From Gracilaria caudata (lineage: Eukaryota > Rhodophyta > Florideophyceae > Gracilariales > Gracilariaceae), in assembly GCA_030374735.1 (NCBI GenBank), contig JASCIV010000493.1, positions 1 through 18,444 on the forward strand: a stretch of DNA of 18,444 nucleotides, read 5' to 3'. The notes under the pieces are model-generated. The model ran no database searches and was not told the origin of the DNA. It was given only the letters and a program-made list of their open reading frames with translations. A program made the translations under genes and the position numbers. Positions 17,993 to 18,444 of the stretch are shown here, piece after piece; positions within the stretch are counted from its first letter, which is position 1, and every line of letters begins with the position of its first letter.

Positions 17993-18444
17993 ATTGAAGC
18001 CAAAGGCAATCTCGGTTGCAGCCAGGGGTTGGTCGCCATCGATTGCTTTCGCTATCAATTGCAATCAAAGATTGCAATATCTGATTGCTTCTCTAGCGTC
18101 TGATTGCAATCGGATTGATGGTAAACGATAGGATTGCAATCCGATTGCAATCCTATCGTTTGAATGGCTTCCTTATTACAAACCGCTGCTTGTTACGATG
18201 CGTGAGACGAAGAAGAAAGAGTACAATGCTCGTTGCTCTCTTATAATGTTACAGTATCCTTAAGGTATCGCTATCACAGAACAATTTACTAATCAGCACT
18301 GCCAATGTGCGATCGAAATGGTAAACAGTCTCACGTTTTCAGTCTTCTGCAATCTTGCAGGTAGGGGTAGAACGCTTGTGGTCTATTGCGAACAATATAT
18401 TGTTTCAGAATCACATGAAATCTACGCCTCAACTCCTGTCTCTT
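17993..18444. other. Upstream region of the orphan gene, to the window end
   Basis: The left part holds the GATTGCAATC palindrome block (18057-18161), the likely promoter side of the 17297-17992 gene. From 18162 to the end I see no gene, repeat or other feature. Confidence 0.5.
18057..18161. repeat. GATTGCAATC palindrome block with a perfect 39-bp palindrome
   Basis: GATTGCAATC is its own reverse complement. Exact copies lie at 18102-18111, 18132-18141 and 18143-18152; copies with one change are at 18057-18066 and 18070-18079. The last two exact copies are embedded in a perfect palindrome with 19-bp arms (AAACGATAGGATTGCAATC at 18123-18141, its reverse complement at 18143-18161) around a single C. 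Confidence 0.85.

Noticed and set aside
13055..18444. CRISPR array
   Set aside because: The repeats are palindromic words and a single two-copy direct repeat, without regular spacers.

Overview
This is nuclear DNA from a eukaryote. The window carries eight recognisable or plausible protein genes, several belonging to complexes that only eukaryotes have (replication protein A, the UTP-A part of the rRNA processome, Mediator, the COP9 signalosome). Genes are compact and mostly single-exon, and the one clear intron (UTP15) lies near the 5' end of its gene. A DUF1664 protein, a family I know from plants and algae, points to an alga. An intron-poor red alga would fit best, but this is inference and no marker in the window settles it.

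Layout. 2-259: 3' end of a cyclin-dependent kinase gene (+). 436-2421: RPA1, the large subunit of replication protein A (-), with an E2F-like site in its promoter. 3002-4320: an unrecognised cysteine-rich, possibly secreted product (+), with no visible start codon and a frame change. 4775-6538: UTP15 (+), two exons. 6891-7844: DUF1664 membrane/coiled-coil protein (-), divergently transcribed from 8256-8846, a probable MED11 (+). 9274-10629: COP9 signalosome subunit 1 (-). 11514-13112: a secreted phospholipase A2-like gene (-) with a probable 93-bp intron and an in-frame TAG just after its signal peptide. 13113-17296: about 4.2 kb without a convincing gene but with many short palindromes and repeats. 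17297-17992: an orphan protein (-). 18057-18161: a block of GATTGCAATC palindromes that includes a perfect 39-bp palindrome.

The first two thirds is conserved housekeeping sequence with alternating strands and convergent 3' ends; I see no operon or shared pathway among these genes. The last third is accessory-like, with one gene of uncertain integrity, one orphan and palindromic DNA.

The most unusual points are an RPA1 whose four zinc-ribbon cysteines have all been replaced, an array of back-to-back hairpins at 14328-14427, and the GATTGCAATC family with its 39-bp palindrome. I do not see a defence system, CRISPR array, complete transposon, rRNA or tRNA.
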